A stretch of 64,000 nt of DNA from NCBI GenBank assembly GCA_029931535.1, contig JAQPZY010001692.1, positions 702,501 through 766,500 of the forward strand. Direction: 5' to 3'. Numbering within the stretch: the stretch's first letter is position 1; each line of letters starts with the position of its first letter. Made by a program: the position numbers and the translations under genes. The DNA is from Margaritifera margaritifera (Eukaryota; Mollusca; Bivalvia; Unionida; Margaritiferidae). Below, piece after piece: positions 41,194-54,199 of this stretch. The notes under the pieces are model-generated. The model saw nothing but the letters and a program-made list of their open reading frames with translations. It did not search any database and was not told the origin of the DNA.

Positions 41194-42216
41194 CTAAAGA
41201 AAAGTAACATGAATTGCAGGTGTTACTTTAAACCAAGAAAACTACATGTGTTATTAATTTTTATATGTTTTGCAAGAGACAAGAAAGTACAAGTATGGTG
41301 GTCCCTCGCTATAAAATACCTTAGTATAATGTAGTTCCTTGTACCACAATGTTATAATTATAGGTTCCATTATATCTACAGATAATATTTTTGATATTGT
41401 TGCTTTATTTACTGCATTTGATTTTAGCACCTGCCTGATAATTATCTCTTATAATAACTCTTTCATGATGTGGTTTTGGGTGCAAAAAATACTCACTACA
41501 GCATAACCTTACTTGTAACACTGCACCCCAATATACTGCAACAATACCTTTATTATGGTCCATATTTTTCAGCTCCCATAAACAGTGTTATAAAGTGGGA
41601 TCACTGAACATACAGCAAAGAATACATTGGATTATTATATAATTTTTAAGCAGTCCCTATTGTCTAAATTTGGTAGTAACATTCAGTATGTAGCCAAATG
41701 ACCACTGTCAAGTTCATTCTCATCATTTCTATATGTGGCGACATTCACACTTAAGAAACTACTTAAAGTACTACAAAAACCAACATTTCAGCTGCTACAA
41801 TCAACACAGACAGTAAAAAAACAAATTGCATAAAGAACTTTTAAACATGAATTTTCAATCTTCATTAAATTTGTTGCATAAATTTTCAGCAGCTGTAAAA
41901 CTTCTCTATAATCAGTGATATACTAAATAGTTGATTTCCAATCATTCTGTCTTTCAGTGAAGTCACAGTGAGACATTGATGTGAATTAAACTACAGGTAT
42001 GATGCCAAATTGATGCCAAATTTCTAGAGGGGAATCACACAGATGTGAGTAATAACTACAAATAAAGCATGAAAGGCATAACTAATTTTTAAATATTAAA
42101 TATTTTCATTTAAAAATCACAGGAATGTTATCAGGTTATGGACTTAATGTGATAAAAATTATATCGATGCTATTTAAAATAATTATGAATAATAATAAAT
42201 TGTGGTGCAAAAACAC

Positions 42217-42284
42217 CTTATCAGTAAAATCTGGGCACAAACATCTGGCTGTAACTCTCCCTGTCCATCGAGTCTGTTTTCCCA
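42217..42284 (-). CDS. Host gene, candidate exon 8
   Basis: Needed by phase: the exon at 43,135 ends in phase 0 and that at 41,193 begins after two bases. This 68-base segment (22 codons, WENRLDGQGELQPDVC, plus two bases) fits both. Its acceptor (GCTCTGAG) and donor (ATAAG/GTGTTT) are only moderate, so it is tentative. Confidence 0.35.
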
Positions 42285-43134
42285 CTCAGAGCAGTAGAAA
42301 GTATATTGATGATGTTTATTCTTTATTGATCATCTTTCTTACATCAAATTTCTCAGTAGTGATCAATGGACTCTCCCTCTTTTTGTTTAGTTAAATTGCT
42401 TGCACTTTTCGTTCTAAACTGAGAATGTCTGATGACATTTTGCACTTTTGCAACAACTTATTCCTTCATTGGCAATTTGTATTTATTACACAAGATGCTC
42501 AGTGTTTACAAAGGAAGTTAGCTTGTCATATAATTTACTTTTTTTTTTTAGCCATTCAAGAGGGGAACCACCATACTGGGTTAAAATGCTATGATTCATT
42601 ACCATGCTTATCTTTCAATTACAAGAAGCAAAATTAAAAATTTTAGATAGTCAAACCTGTCTTAAGCACCCACATCTGGGAAGTGAAAAACTGGCATCTA
42701 AAGACAAGTGGTTTCTTAAAAGAGGTTAATTTCTGCACAAATATGTTGTTTAAGCCATATGATTGCTTAATAATTGTTTAATAATTAAGGCAGGTATGAC
42801 TATATTAACAAAATAGTAACACATGAAATATCTATTGTTGGATTCTTTTAAAGTATATAATAAAATGGCTACTGACATAAGTATTTAAATGTTTTAGGGC
42901 ATTGTTCCTTTGGCACAGCAATCCCAAGCAAGTCACAAGGGCTAAAAAAATCCACTTGTCCTTTCATGCTGAAAAGTGATGAGTCTGTGAAGATAAGCAA
43001 CTTGAAACAAATAACAAAAAAGAAACTATGTTCTTCAGGAAAAACAGCAATTTAAAAATCATCAAAAGCTTGCAAAGTGTTTTGAATCTCAGGCCTGACA
43101 GCAACTTATTGAAGGGGAGATAAACATATCATAC

Positions 43135-43231
43135 TGACTCAGGTATAACATTTTCTCTGTCATCTTCTGGCAGACTGTCATACAATGGAGGCACCTCTTC
43201 TGGTAACAGATCACTGCTAAATGGGTTGTCC
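43135..43231 (-). CDS. Host gene, exon 7
   Basis: Acceptor ATTTCTAG, donor TCA/GTATGA. One base completing a Trp codon with the previous exon, then 32 codons: DNPFSSDLLPEEVPPLYDSL and an acidic end. Phase consistent with the exon at 45,310. Confidence 0.65.
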
Positions 43232-43539
43232 CTAGAAATATAACATTTACAAGCTGAACCATTTTTCCAAAACATTATTAAATATGGCCTTTCCAATCAT
43301 ATGAACATAACTCTAATAACACTTAAATTGATAAAATCAGGTAAAGTTACATTTAAAACTGTATCTGTGTATAAAACATGTCATGTAAAACATCAATAAG
43401 TGCTCTTAAATTATATCTAAAAATTTGTATCTATTCTAATATTCTTTCATGAAATGACAAACCCTTATAAACTTTATCCTTCTAACCATACTCTAAAATC
43501 TTGAATAAATGGCTGAAGATGACAAAATGTATGTCATAC

Positions 43540-43762
43540 CATATATACTTGTGTATAATCCAAATCCAAATCCAAATGCAAACAACATAGACCATGATCT
43601 GCCATTGCATAATGCGCCGGCAGATCAGGGTCTATGTTGTTTGCTCTACTGATTAGTCCTTACAAACTGCATAGACCCAGATCTCCCAGCGCATTATGCG
43701 ATGGCAGAGCTGGGTCTATGCAGTTTGCAGTTGGTATTGGCTTATACGTGTATATATGGTAG
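43540..43762 (+). repeat. Double-hairpin MITE, copy 2
   Basis: Same family and orientation as the copy at 39,724; the same two stems around AGACC(A/C)(T/A)GATCTG words and end TATATATGGTAG. Confidence 0.75.
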
Positions 43763-44216
43763 TTTCTTTATGTAATTTGCATATGCAATGATTTTATTTT
43801 TACTTTATTGTACACATTGCAAGTATTTTAAATAAATGTATTTTTAAAAAGAAGTATTTTCATGAATAAATATTAGCCTCAGTAACCTGACCCACTTCGG
43901 TTTCCATCACTATGTAATGGAAAGCCAAACGAGGACTGGGGGAAAAAATCCCCAAATGAAATAAACACAAGGCACTCCAAATTTTGTAAGCAATGACTAA
44001 AGTAAATTAAATTACAAATGAAAACATAATGTCAGTTTACACATTTAAGGTAACAAAAGTATAATTTATATTTGTAAGATCAATTTAGTTATATATTAAC
44101 CTAGTGTTACTTTAATGTCATACACACAATGGTATCATAATCTTGAAGATGTCAACCTTTACTTCAGTGATGGAATCAAAATGTATCACTTAAAGTAAAC
44201 AATCCAAAGGGCGTAT

Positions 44217-44239
44217 GTGTGTGTGTGTGTGTGTGTGTG
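44217..44239. repeat. (GT)n microsatellite
   Basis: About eleven GT units. Confidence 0.95.
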
Positions 44240-44754
44240 CAGATTTTACCACATTTTCCCCAGAATTCTTTTTCTTTCATTTAATTAAGTTTCATCTCTT
44301 AATCCAGCCAGATGGGTATGTATGGGATAATTCAAATGTCTTGTAATAGGCAAATAAACTTATCAGATAAAAGTCATACGGAATTTGTTTTCAAAATCTG
44401 CCTTATTTTTAAAACTTTCTTGGGATTTTCTATGGCAATCTCAAAACACCAGTTTAAACAAAAAAAAATCTCAAAATCACCATGTGAAATAAGCAACCAT
44501 CCATATGTCAAATGAATACTTTTCGTAATTACGAGCAACCACACAAAAATAGAACGACTTGCCAAATTCAGTATATTGTGTTGTGAACAGAATAGAAAAC
44601 ATACAATATGAATGCAATGAGGATCCAATGTCTATTTGTGTCCTATTCAAGCCAAAATTTGAACTATGCTAACTGACCTTAATATCTGATCAGAAGAGAT
44701 GTGCTTCTTTTAAATTTAAATGATATACTGAAAATAGCATATAATTTTGAAGTT

Positions 44755-44973
44755 ACAGTATATGCTCACGTATAAGCTCATACCAACTGCAAACTGCACA
44801 GACCCAGATCTGCTGTCACATAATGTGCCGGCAGATCTAGGTCTATGCAGTTTGTAAGGACTAATCAGTAAAACAAACAACACAGACCCTGATCTGTGGT
44901 GCATTATGCGATGGCAGATCATGGTCTATGTTGTTTGCATTTGGACCTGGCTTATATGCAAGTATATACAGTA
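44755..44973 (-). repeat. Double-hairpin MITE, copy 3 (inverted)
   Basis: Same family in reverse orientation: begins ACAGTATATGCTCACGTATA and ends TGCAAGTATATACAGT. Confidence 0.8.
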
Positions 44974-45309
44974 ATTATAATTTAACTTTCATGAACCTAC
45001 TCTTTGTGTTTTTGAGAAGTAAGTTTATAGTTTATCACTTTCTATTTGTAAATGGGAGAAAATTCTTTTAAATGTAGAATGATACAGAATAAATCTTAAT
45101 AGTGAACACAAAAAAGTCATTTGTGACAGATGGAACATTCAAAACAATTGAAAGAAGGAGATTAAATAAAGCGAGTTCTTTTGCTGTTGTGTTTCTCTGT
45201 ATTTAATAATTCAATGTTAGTTTATTTAAATAAATTCCTTGTTTTCAATTTCTTGAAGAAGCTACATATTAAGGGAGAGAGATTCAAATTGTGTGTGCTG
45301 TGTTGTTAC

Positions 45310-45410
45310 CATCTGGGCACCCAGACATTGGTCAGTGTGGGAGTATTACTCAGCGATGTTAGTCCTTGAGATGGGAATTTCTTCCAAGCCATGATGCCTC
45401 TCACAACATC
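45310..45410 (-). CDS. Host gene, exon 6
   Basis: Acceptor ATATTTCAG, donor AGATG/GTAACA. Phase 0 start, 33 codons (DVVRGIMAWKKFPSQGLTSL then TLTNVWVP), two bases left. It follows the exon at 53,121 in phase, across a large intron that holds a LINE and a MITE. Confidence 0.7.
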
Positions 45411-45999
45411 CTGAAATATATAATATCTTTTATTGCAACAACCCAACTGGGCCTTGTGCAAAACATACAGTAATAACACTGCAACATTGATGTACATATG
45501 GCGTTTCATGCAGTGTGTCACATACAAAATGTGAATTTGGACCCCATGACATGCTGAGGGCTGTTCCATTTAAACATACATGGTACCCAGGGAAGGGAGG
45601 TTTTTAAACATATATGCCAGGGTATTCTGATTACTCAAAGAGTTCATATGAAAATTCTAGATCGCATCTGTGGGTGACTACTCCATGATGAGAGTGCCTT
45701 CCCTGGGTCCCATGTATGTTTTACTGGAACAGCCCTGAGATGAATGTCAATCACAATACAAAAATGTATGCAGAATAGAATTATAACAGATATAATCTGG
45801 AACATTGCTGTTGTGATCTCCATCAAGGGAATGTTTCGACTTAGCTTTGTCAAGTTTGAGAAGCCTGTTAATGCACTGAACAAATCAATTTATAAACTGT
45901 ATAGTAAATTATATCCAGCTGCATGCAAAGTTTCATATTGCAGAACTCATCTGGTCGTAAACAATGAGAGTTAGCAGGAAAAATAACCTAATTATGATA

Positions 46000-48900
46000 G
46001 TCAGATAAATACTCAGAAAAAAAGAAAGGAATATTGGCAAAAACCCAGAAACCCAACTGTTCCAAAAGAGCAGAATTTTTTTAAAACAAAATTTTATAAT
46101 TATTATTATATTTATTTAACTGCAAAATAAACAGGAGATAAGGGATACAAAATAACAAAATAAATATTAACTTTTTTTCATTCTTTTATCTTGCTTATTT
46201 GGTCAACTCACATAGACTGTACTGGGAAGCTTACTCCCCTTTGCCATTCAGTATGAGACCCCCCCCCCCCCCCCACCAAACCACTGCCTGACTGACTTGA
46301 AAGTTGGCAGGTATGTTATGGCAGGCATACATATGTAGATGTTCAAATATAAACAAAATTTCATTGTTTTATCAACATCATTTGAAGTAAAAACATACTT
46401 TCATGACAAAAGAGTTAATAAGAAACACTACTCATTTGTCTGTGAAAAACAGTTCATAGTGATTACAGAGAGGAAGAAAAGTTACAAGTTATCATTCATT
46501 CATCTTGTAATGTAGTTCTGCATCAAATAAGTACATATTTATGAACTGTACACATTATTTATTGTTATTTTTCATGATCTCAAACAGATAATAGGATTAC
46601 AGAGCATTTCTTATCCACCCCAAAAAACTTCAAAGATAAAAAAAATATTGAATTTCCTCTCTAGAGGTACACTAGAATTAGATATTAAATCACCACATTT
46701 ATGGATACATGTAGATATTTACCCACTAACACTAGGAGAGACAAGTACTGATTGTTCATTATACTTTTCACTGTTTGTATACAAATAATGGGTAGTTGTA
46801 AAAGACTATATTATTAAAAATGAAACATCTAATCAAGACTTTAGACATCAATATCTCTACAGTTGTCCCTCATTATAAAGCCCCTCACTACACCACTGCC
46901 TCTCTAATAATATAGACACAGTTTTATAATTATCGTCTGCTGTACTGATATCGCTTGCTAGGTCTGTAGCACTAGTGTCCGCCATATCACTAGTGAAATA
47001 GATTGTAAACAAAGCGAATTGGTGCGGAAAAATCCCCATGAAGGATTCCACTGATTGTGCACATTTTATATGAGAACACTTACATTCCAAATTTGAAGGA
47101 AATAAATTCACAAATTACAGACTTCAAAGTGAAGTGGCAGCAAAAAAATATTTAAATCCTAGTGGATATTTCTGTTATTGAATAAGGAATGCATGTTTCT
47201 GTGTAGGAAAACTGGTTGTCAGCGAGCCCAGATAGAATTTTAAATGAAGACACACTGCTTGAAAATAAATGTCCAATGCTTACTTACTGGACCACACTGA
47301 ATGAATTTTTTTCCAAACAAGAAATATGATGTCCAAAAGAGTGGCAATGACAGTCTGACTATTAAGAAGAAAGGGAATAAAGGATTCTATATGCAAATAC
47401 AGATGACAATGTTTTGCACTGGTCTTAGGAAATGTAAACTTCTTGTATGGCTTAGTGCAGATGACCGCAATTTTGTAAATGTAAAGTACAGAGTATGATG
47501 AAAATTATGTAAATGACCATGTTACAAGACTACGTACATTTTTATGCAGAGAAAATGATGTCATGCATAGTTGATGAAATTCAAGAAGATTGCTTATTGT
47601 TCTGTAAGACTTTCAAAACATATATGCATCTGTGACTATACATTTATATAATTATAGTTTTATTTTGGTTCTGATTTTTAAATCATGTTATGATGTTAAT
47701 GAATGTGCCATTTATTTAAATTACAGATTTGAGAAAATAAAATTAAGTCATTTTATGTGTCATTTCAAGTTTCACCTTTAGTCAAGTGAAAAAAACATTA
47801 ACTCATAAGAAAAAAATATGAGTTTTTTCAGGCCTAGAATATAACATAAATTGCCTTGTAGCATAAAGAACTAGTATATTGAGAAATTTACTAGTCCTGC
47901 TGAATCTTCACTAGTTCTTCCCACAAAACAATGTTAGTTACATATCTAGATTAACAACACTCCAGGGAGAAAGTTAATTTAAAAATCCGCTTTTTTTCAA
48001 CTATGAATTTATCACTTGCCCATCCACCAAATACCTTTTGAAATCAACATAATTTGCCCATGTGAAGATATTCCTACCATATATTTGGTAATGTTGTGCT
48101 ATTTATAATCACCATAAGTCTCACTTCTACTTTTGAGATTTGAAATTAGTTGGCATCGGAATAAATGTTTTTGCACAATCAATAATACATGTAGTGTAGG
48201 GTAGTTTTCTCTGAAATATTCCAAGCAACAGTCTCTAATTATTTCTCTTGTAAGTCATATTATCAGTGATTTAAACTTATCTGTTAAGATTGGAATTCAA
48301 GAATTTAAAATCTTGCATGCCCATCTGATGGCATATACTGAAATTTAAATGGAACCAAACACGCACAATCTTCATGTACTTGTCTGTGTATTTCACACAT
48401 TGATTTCTTCCATAAATTGTGTTTGCAATGATTATTTCAACATCCATTGATGGAACATGAACCACCTCCACCTTTTTTTATATTTTCCATCACTATCAAT
48501 TTTTAAGAGTAAACAAGCGAAGATAAAATGTAAAGAAAAAAAAACTGATGTTGTTTTGGGCACGGAACTTGCGGTATCTAATGTTCCTTTCACTATTATC
48601 ATGGTTGACACATCACATGATTGGTTAATGGCTGCGCTCATGAAACTGGGGTCAAATACAGACAACGGTGTCTATAGGTATGGTCATGGGTCCCATGAAA
48701 TTGTTTGAATTTTGTTTTTGATCTTTTCATCTTTATCTTTTATATACCTTTTACAGAATTGTAACATCTTTACCTTATAACTTTCATTGTTTAGTACTTC
48801 CCAATTCTTTATATTTACATTTTTATAACTTTACTTTTTTAATCAGCACTATATAGCCAGTATTGTGCTGATGTGCTATTAAACCCTATAACTACAAAAC

Positions 48901-49170
48901 CTTTTTTTTTCGTTGCTATTGGAATTATTTCACCTGATTTTATTTATTTTGTATAATAAGAACCAATTATAATGTAATTTAACATTATTAAATACCCTAC
49001 TTTTTTTGTTTGTATGCATTATTCTGACACAGCCCTGTTAGAATATCCCTCAGTGCAATATCCCTCAACACAAGTCACTTTTATGTCTCACGTGAACAGT
49101 GTTACAAAGAGGGAGAATTGTATTTCCTGTCACATGATATTATGTGTAGAGACATATCAGGAGAATAGAT
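46000..49170. other. Intronic/intergenic host sequence
   Basis: No exon or element recognised. A C run at 46,259-46,274 and A/T-rich stretches; short ORFs lack family signals. Probably intron of the minus-strand host gene. Confidence 0.5.
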
Positions 49171-49391
49171 TCACCATTTATACTTGCTTATAAGTGAAGT
49201 CCAACTGCAAACAATATAGATCCTGATCTGCTGTTGCATAATGTGCCAGCAGATCAGGGTCTATGCTGTTCGCTTGACTGATAATTCCTAACAAACTGCA
49301 TAGACCCAGATCTGCCAGTGCATTATGCGCTGGCAGATCTGAGTTTGTGCAGTTTGCAGTTGGACTTGACTTATAAGCAGTATATACAGTA
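49171..49391 (+). repeat. Double-hairpin MITE, copy 4
   Basis: Ends TATACTTGCTTATAAGT and CTTATAAGCAGTATATACAG; internal stems around GATCCTGATCTG and ATAGACCCAGATCTGCC. Confidence 0.8.
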
Positions 49392-50289
49392 TTTGTATGC
49401 ATAAGTTTGGGATAAAGAAATTCCATAAGGATCTGAATTCATGCAAGAAATTTGTTTCTGCCCATGAAATCTGACCTGAAAGTGGAATCTCTGATTCTTT
49501 TACCAATGCATATGATTGGTTCTTTTTCTCTTATTTCTTGATAGGAAAAAGTAGTTGAAAATGCTGGCTAATGTTTAAGTATGAAACCTTACAAATACAG
49601 ACTATTGTTTGAATAAGCACAAAAAGCTGAGTTTTCTAAACAATATTCATGTTTATCTTGAACTATGAACATGAGAGTCAAATTTGTCTTTCTGACTTTA
49701 TTAGTGCCAAAAATATAGCAGACAGGATGATATCATACAGTGTAGTTGAATAGGTCTATTCCAGATGACTTTCTTTCATTGGAACAAAATTTAATACAAA
49801 AATAATAAGAACGCAAAATAAGATAGACAACTTAAAATCTAACAATTTATTATTCAATTTAAGACTCTGACTTCACATTCAAAGCTCAAGTGCATTACTT
49901 GTGTGTGACTTTTGTGTGCATATCTCTCATATTTGGTGATGGTAAGTAAAACAAATACTTATATGTATATTTATCTATTTAGCTTACCAAAAATTTTAAA
50001 CATTCTGCCCTTTGCTGAAGACCTGCCATTTTGTCTTGTTATTATTAACAGCATAATCAACAAGATAAGATAAGATAAGAATTCTTTATTTCCGACTGCA
50101 TGGTCCATACATCTAAATTAAAATATAAAGTGAACGTTTTTTAACCATAAAAGATCATAAGTGTCTTATGTACAAATATAGACACATATGCAACTACAGA
50201 ATGTGTCTGTCATTGTTAAAATTATGTAAGACATTTAATGAGTAATTTGTTCCATCAATCAATAATCCAAAAATTCAAACAAATATCAT

Positions 50290-52862
50290 ATTTTCACAGC
50301 GATTTTAAGATACAATTCTTACTATTAGATATTCTTGTCATCATTGAAAACTCATACTTTCTCATTAATTCTTCAAAACAAGATACATTATAGTCTACAA
50401 ACATGATAGAGGCACTGTTCCATCTTGGACGGATTAATAGCAAATGAAGACTATTGTTATAACCAATAACTAATTTTCTTTTTATACAGTCACTAAATTT
50501 TTTCCATAGAGGTGTGCAATACACTGTGTGGCAATAAGATTTGAATAGTCTAATTTTGATATTCAGAGAACAATTTCGAAATTTATGTAAAAGCATGTTT
50601 GTTTGAGAACACAAAAATGTGCCATGTCTCATCATATCTTCATCATCTGATTGATTGGATTTTAAAATGTAACCCAAATAAGTATAAATGCTGACGTATG
50701 CAAGAGCATGGCCATTAAGAAGTACAGAAGGAGGAGATGGTAATTTGAATGATGTTGACTGAAAAACCATGCATACCGATTTTTGTAAATTATATATGAT
50801 ATAATTCTCAAGTGTGCAATGTTCACATATCTTTAATAATTTCCTTAAACCTGCAATAGAAGGACTTATCAATGACATATTATCAGCAAAATTATAATTG
50901 TTAACAAATAAAGCATTTGGTGTCAAATGTAGCCCCATGTGACACTGACCCAACTTATGATTTAAATCATCAATGTATATATTAAATAACAAAGGCAAAC
51001 TAACACCACCCTGCCTCACTCCATTGGTTATGTGGAAGGAACTGGATATTGCACTTCCCCAATGCACATAGTACAATTGTTTGCCATACCAGTTAACTAG
51101 GGTATGAACTAATTAGATGGGTATTTGATTGTCAAGCAACTTTTTAAAAAGTGTAAATGATTGATCCTATCAAATGCCTTACAAGTGTCTAAAAAAACAT
51201 GCAAACACAGGGCTACCATGTTTAAATAATAGTTGTCAGTTTCTTTAAAGGCATAGAGGCATATGTTTCTTGAATGTTGTTTCCTTAAAACCAAACTGAT
51301 TATCAGAAATTGCAACTTCACATTGCTGGCAGACGAAAGTAATTATAGACCTATTATTTCGAAAATATTTGAATGCATTCAAAATAATAGGTCTATAATT
51401 ACTTTCGTCTGCCAGGTTACCAATTTAACTTTTCAATAGAGGGGTAATTGTAACTTTTGTGAAATCATCTGGAACAAAGTTATGTACAAACTTACAATTA
51501 AATAAAATCATTAAAAGAACATAGAGTCTATTATCTGAAAATTAAAAATGTTCTACATAATATAAAAAATCTGACCCTGGACATTTACCCCCTTTTGTTT
51601 AGCTATTTATTCAATCTCAGACGAAATGATCAGTTTACAAAAAGCAAAGAGGAATCACATGTCTTAATAGTAATACTGATTATTCTGGGATCATCAAGTA
51701 GTTGTGCTTCTATAATATTTTAAAGAGTTCTACAATATAATACACCTTTATCCCTGTAACATCTACCTGTGTAAATGTCTTTAGAAAATTTAATCAGTGA
51801 TACACCCGATCCATAAAAATCCTCATGCACTGATCAGAGACAGTCTAACTCGCACTGAATAGGCACAACTCTTGTAGAAAACAAATGTCAGATACAACGC
51901 ATAAAGTTCTTACATTTTGGATATTTCTAGTTATAGAACAGCAGTTGTAGAAACAAATGCATAAAGTAGCCATTATTTACAGTTGAGTCCAATAAAACAA
52001 AATTTGGAATATTAGAGTTTAGTTCCGACTCTGATAGTAGTCTCTAACCAACATATTCCTTTGCCATTCATCCACATTCATTATCGAATTGTTACGAGTA
52101 ACGGTTATTTCTCTCAAATGACCGGCAGCAGGACTTTTTATTGTTGAGATACATGATTGATTTAAAAGTTCTGGATTTGTTTTGGTGTTGCCGCAGTTTG
52201 CTATTGAATTCTCACTGAGTACAATGTTGGACTGAAATGTGTTTAAAGTATCAACATGAGGTGGCAATGTACTTGTGACTGACAAAGATGACTGAGCTTG
52301 TTCATGTAAAACATTGCATTGTACTTAAAGTCTCTGCTTGGACTGACTTCAGAATATTCACTTAATGTTTTACAGTTTCCATGTCCTTCAATAAAAGTGA
52401 CATGTCCACATAATTATATGATACTGGGGGCAACTTTGATTGATCCAAGGCACATAAACTTGGTATGTCATTTGGGTCTCTGGGCCAAAATAGATTAAAT
52501 ATATCTTTCATATTATTTGCAGATTTATCAGTACCCTTCTGCTTTATCATTCTCTTGTCTGTTTGTACCACTGAAAATAGAGTCTGTTTTGCTGCCTCGA
52601 TATCCCTGTCACAGTATGTGTCCACACAAAGTTTTACTATATGATCATATGGCGAAGAGTTCGTTTTCTTCTGTCCAAAACAAAGCAGCTCAGTCACCAT
52701 TATTGAGGAGTTATCAATGGACCACTTGCATTGGTAATCTCCCACCATATTTGTAGGGTTTCTCACCACCACAGAAAATCTTTACAGCTTACATTTCTTG
52801 CATAGGAATAAATCCCCCTGACACAAATGACCAGTGGTGGTTCCACAATCTTCACATTGCAT
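50290..52862 (-). mobile_element. LINE-type non-LTR retrotransposon, decayed
   Basis: ORF1 frame from ATG 52862 to 52362 has one in-frame TAA at about 52,781. It has a CEDCG/CKKC zinc-like start, MVTELLCFGQKK, SPYDHIVKLCVDTYCDRD and DPNDIPSLCALDQSKLPPVS, matching ORF1-like proteins common in mollusc and cnidarian LINEs. ORF2 is represented by RT pieces: LDTCKAFDRINHLHFLK (51,109-51,321) and GVRQGGVSLPLLFNIYIDDL with FADN in place of the catalytic YADD (51,076-50,294). The endonuclease part is eroded. It is in the same orientation as the host gene, within its intron. Confidence 0.7.
51326..51415. repeat. 34-bp perfect inverted repeat inside the LINE
   Basis: Arms 51326-51359 and 51382-51415 are perfect reverse complements with a 22-base spacer. 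The right arm (first in coding order) fits the expected RT sequence (NYRPII), so the left arm appears to be an inverted copy, a fold-back duplication. Confidence 0.9.
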
Positions 52863-53120
52863 GTCTATTTTAAAATTTCCAGTGATAGGCTGAAATAACA
52901 ACGAAAAATATCTAAAGCATTGGGAGAGGTATTCTAATACACAGCATTATAGCGACACCATTTTTTTCCATCTCATATTGAGAATCATTTTGCGAGGTGT
53001 GATGATGAAACAAATTCAGGAGTACTATTCTAACCTCTCAGACTAGTGGAAGGTATTCTCAGCAAATTACTAAAGATTTTGCTTGATTTTTTTTCTCTTC
53101 AAAACACATTCAAGTCTTAC

Positions 53121-53273
53121 CTCTCTATCAGCATATCTCCTCTGAGTAGAGGCATGAGGGTTCGTGGCATGATCTTTTCGTGTGTATCGAGGCAGAGGAC
53201 ACAGATGAAAGTCTGGATCAATTTCAGCATATGGCATGGGAGACTGGAACACATGCAGACCTGGGGCAGGATT
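53121..53273 (-). CDS. Host gene, exon 5
   Basis: Acceptor GCTTTCAG, donor GAGAG/GTAAGA. Exactly 51 codons in phase 0 to 0: NPAPGLHVFQSPMPYAEIDP then PLPRYTRKDHA. Product unidentified; proline- and tyrosine-rich. Confidence 0.75.
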
Positions 53274-53969
53274 CTGAAAGCACAAGAAAAAAAGTCATAC
53301 AAGTACACTTTCAACATATAAATTTATCCCCAAACTTTAGTGGGGGATATGTGATATCCTCTTCTTTTCTGTCTGTCTATCCATTACCAATTCCAATCCC
53401 AAACCATGTAGTCATGTTACCCTTAGGGTAACCATCCTTGGTTCCCATCCCTGGGATCCCTGGGAAAGGGTCAAAGGTCAATGTTCAACAATTTCAATAA
53501 CAATGTCATTTTTAAATATTTTCAGACCAAACTTTATGTATGCAGTCACAGTATGAAGACACATCATATATGTGATGAATTTTGCATTATGACCCCTGAG
53601 TGGATCTCTATCTGGGGGTGTGATTAGTACTTGGAGAAGGGGGGGGGGCAGAGAAAGAGAAAGATATGGAAGAGGGGATTGGAGCAAAAGAAAGTATGTA
53701 GATTTGTGATGAAGAGCTATTGCAGTTGCTCTCGTTATATTTCATTAAAAAGGTTTTAACAGTTTTAAAAACTTAAATAAAAACAAAAGGATTATATCCA
53801 GATGCTGAAGCATGATATGTAACAAAATAAGTAATAATAAATAACTGTAAATATACCAAAAATTGAAAGAATCAATTTTCAAAAAGAAATATTTAAGAAT
53901 AAAATCATAAGAAAGAGGAAATGGAGAAAGAGGATAGATATAGATAAGCTGACATAATTCTGTTCTTAC

Positions 53970-54182
53970 AAAGATATGCAATGGTGGATATTCAATGGGC
54001 TGGAAGAGGGCCTGGGGTGGGACTATCGTGGTTGAATATGAAACAGTGTCCTGCCTGGACTGGGACTCTTTTCTGCTGGTTTTTGCCTCCTGTACAAGGT
54101 CAATTGCTATACTGGTTCTCCCTGCAATTCCTGCCCTGTCATCAGTGATCACTGGTGGTGGCGGTAGTGTGATCATCTCATC
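53970..54182 (-). CDS. Host gene, exon 4
   Basis: Acceptor CTTTCCAG, donor TCTTT/GTAAGA. Exactly 71 codons, phase 0 to 0: DEMITLPPPPVITDDRAGIA, a serine/glutamine-rich middle, end PIEYPPLHIF. Confidence 0.75.
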
Positions 54183-54199
54183 CTGGAAAGCATGTAAAA

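Noticed and set aside
52793..52889. Host exon with good acceptor and GTAAGC donor
   Set aside because: It is in the same frame as the LINE ORF1 just below, separated by one TAA, and its cysteine pairs suit an ORF1 start; it also breaks the phase chain of the host gene.
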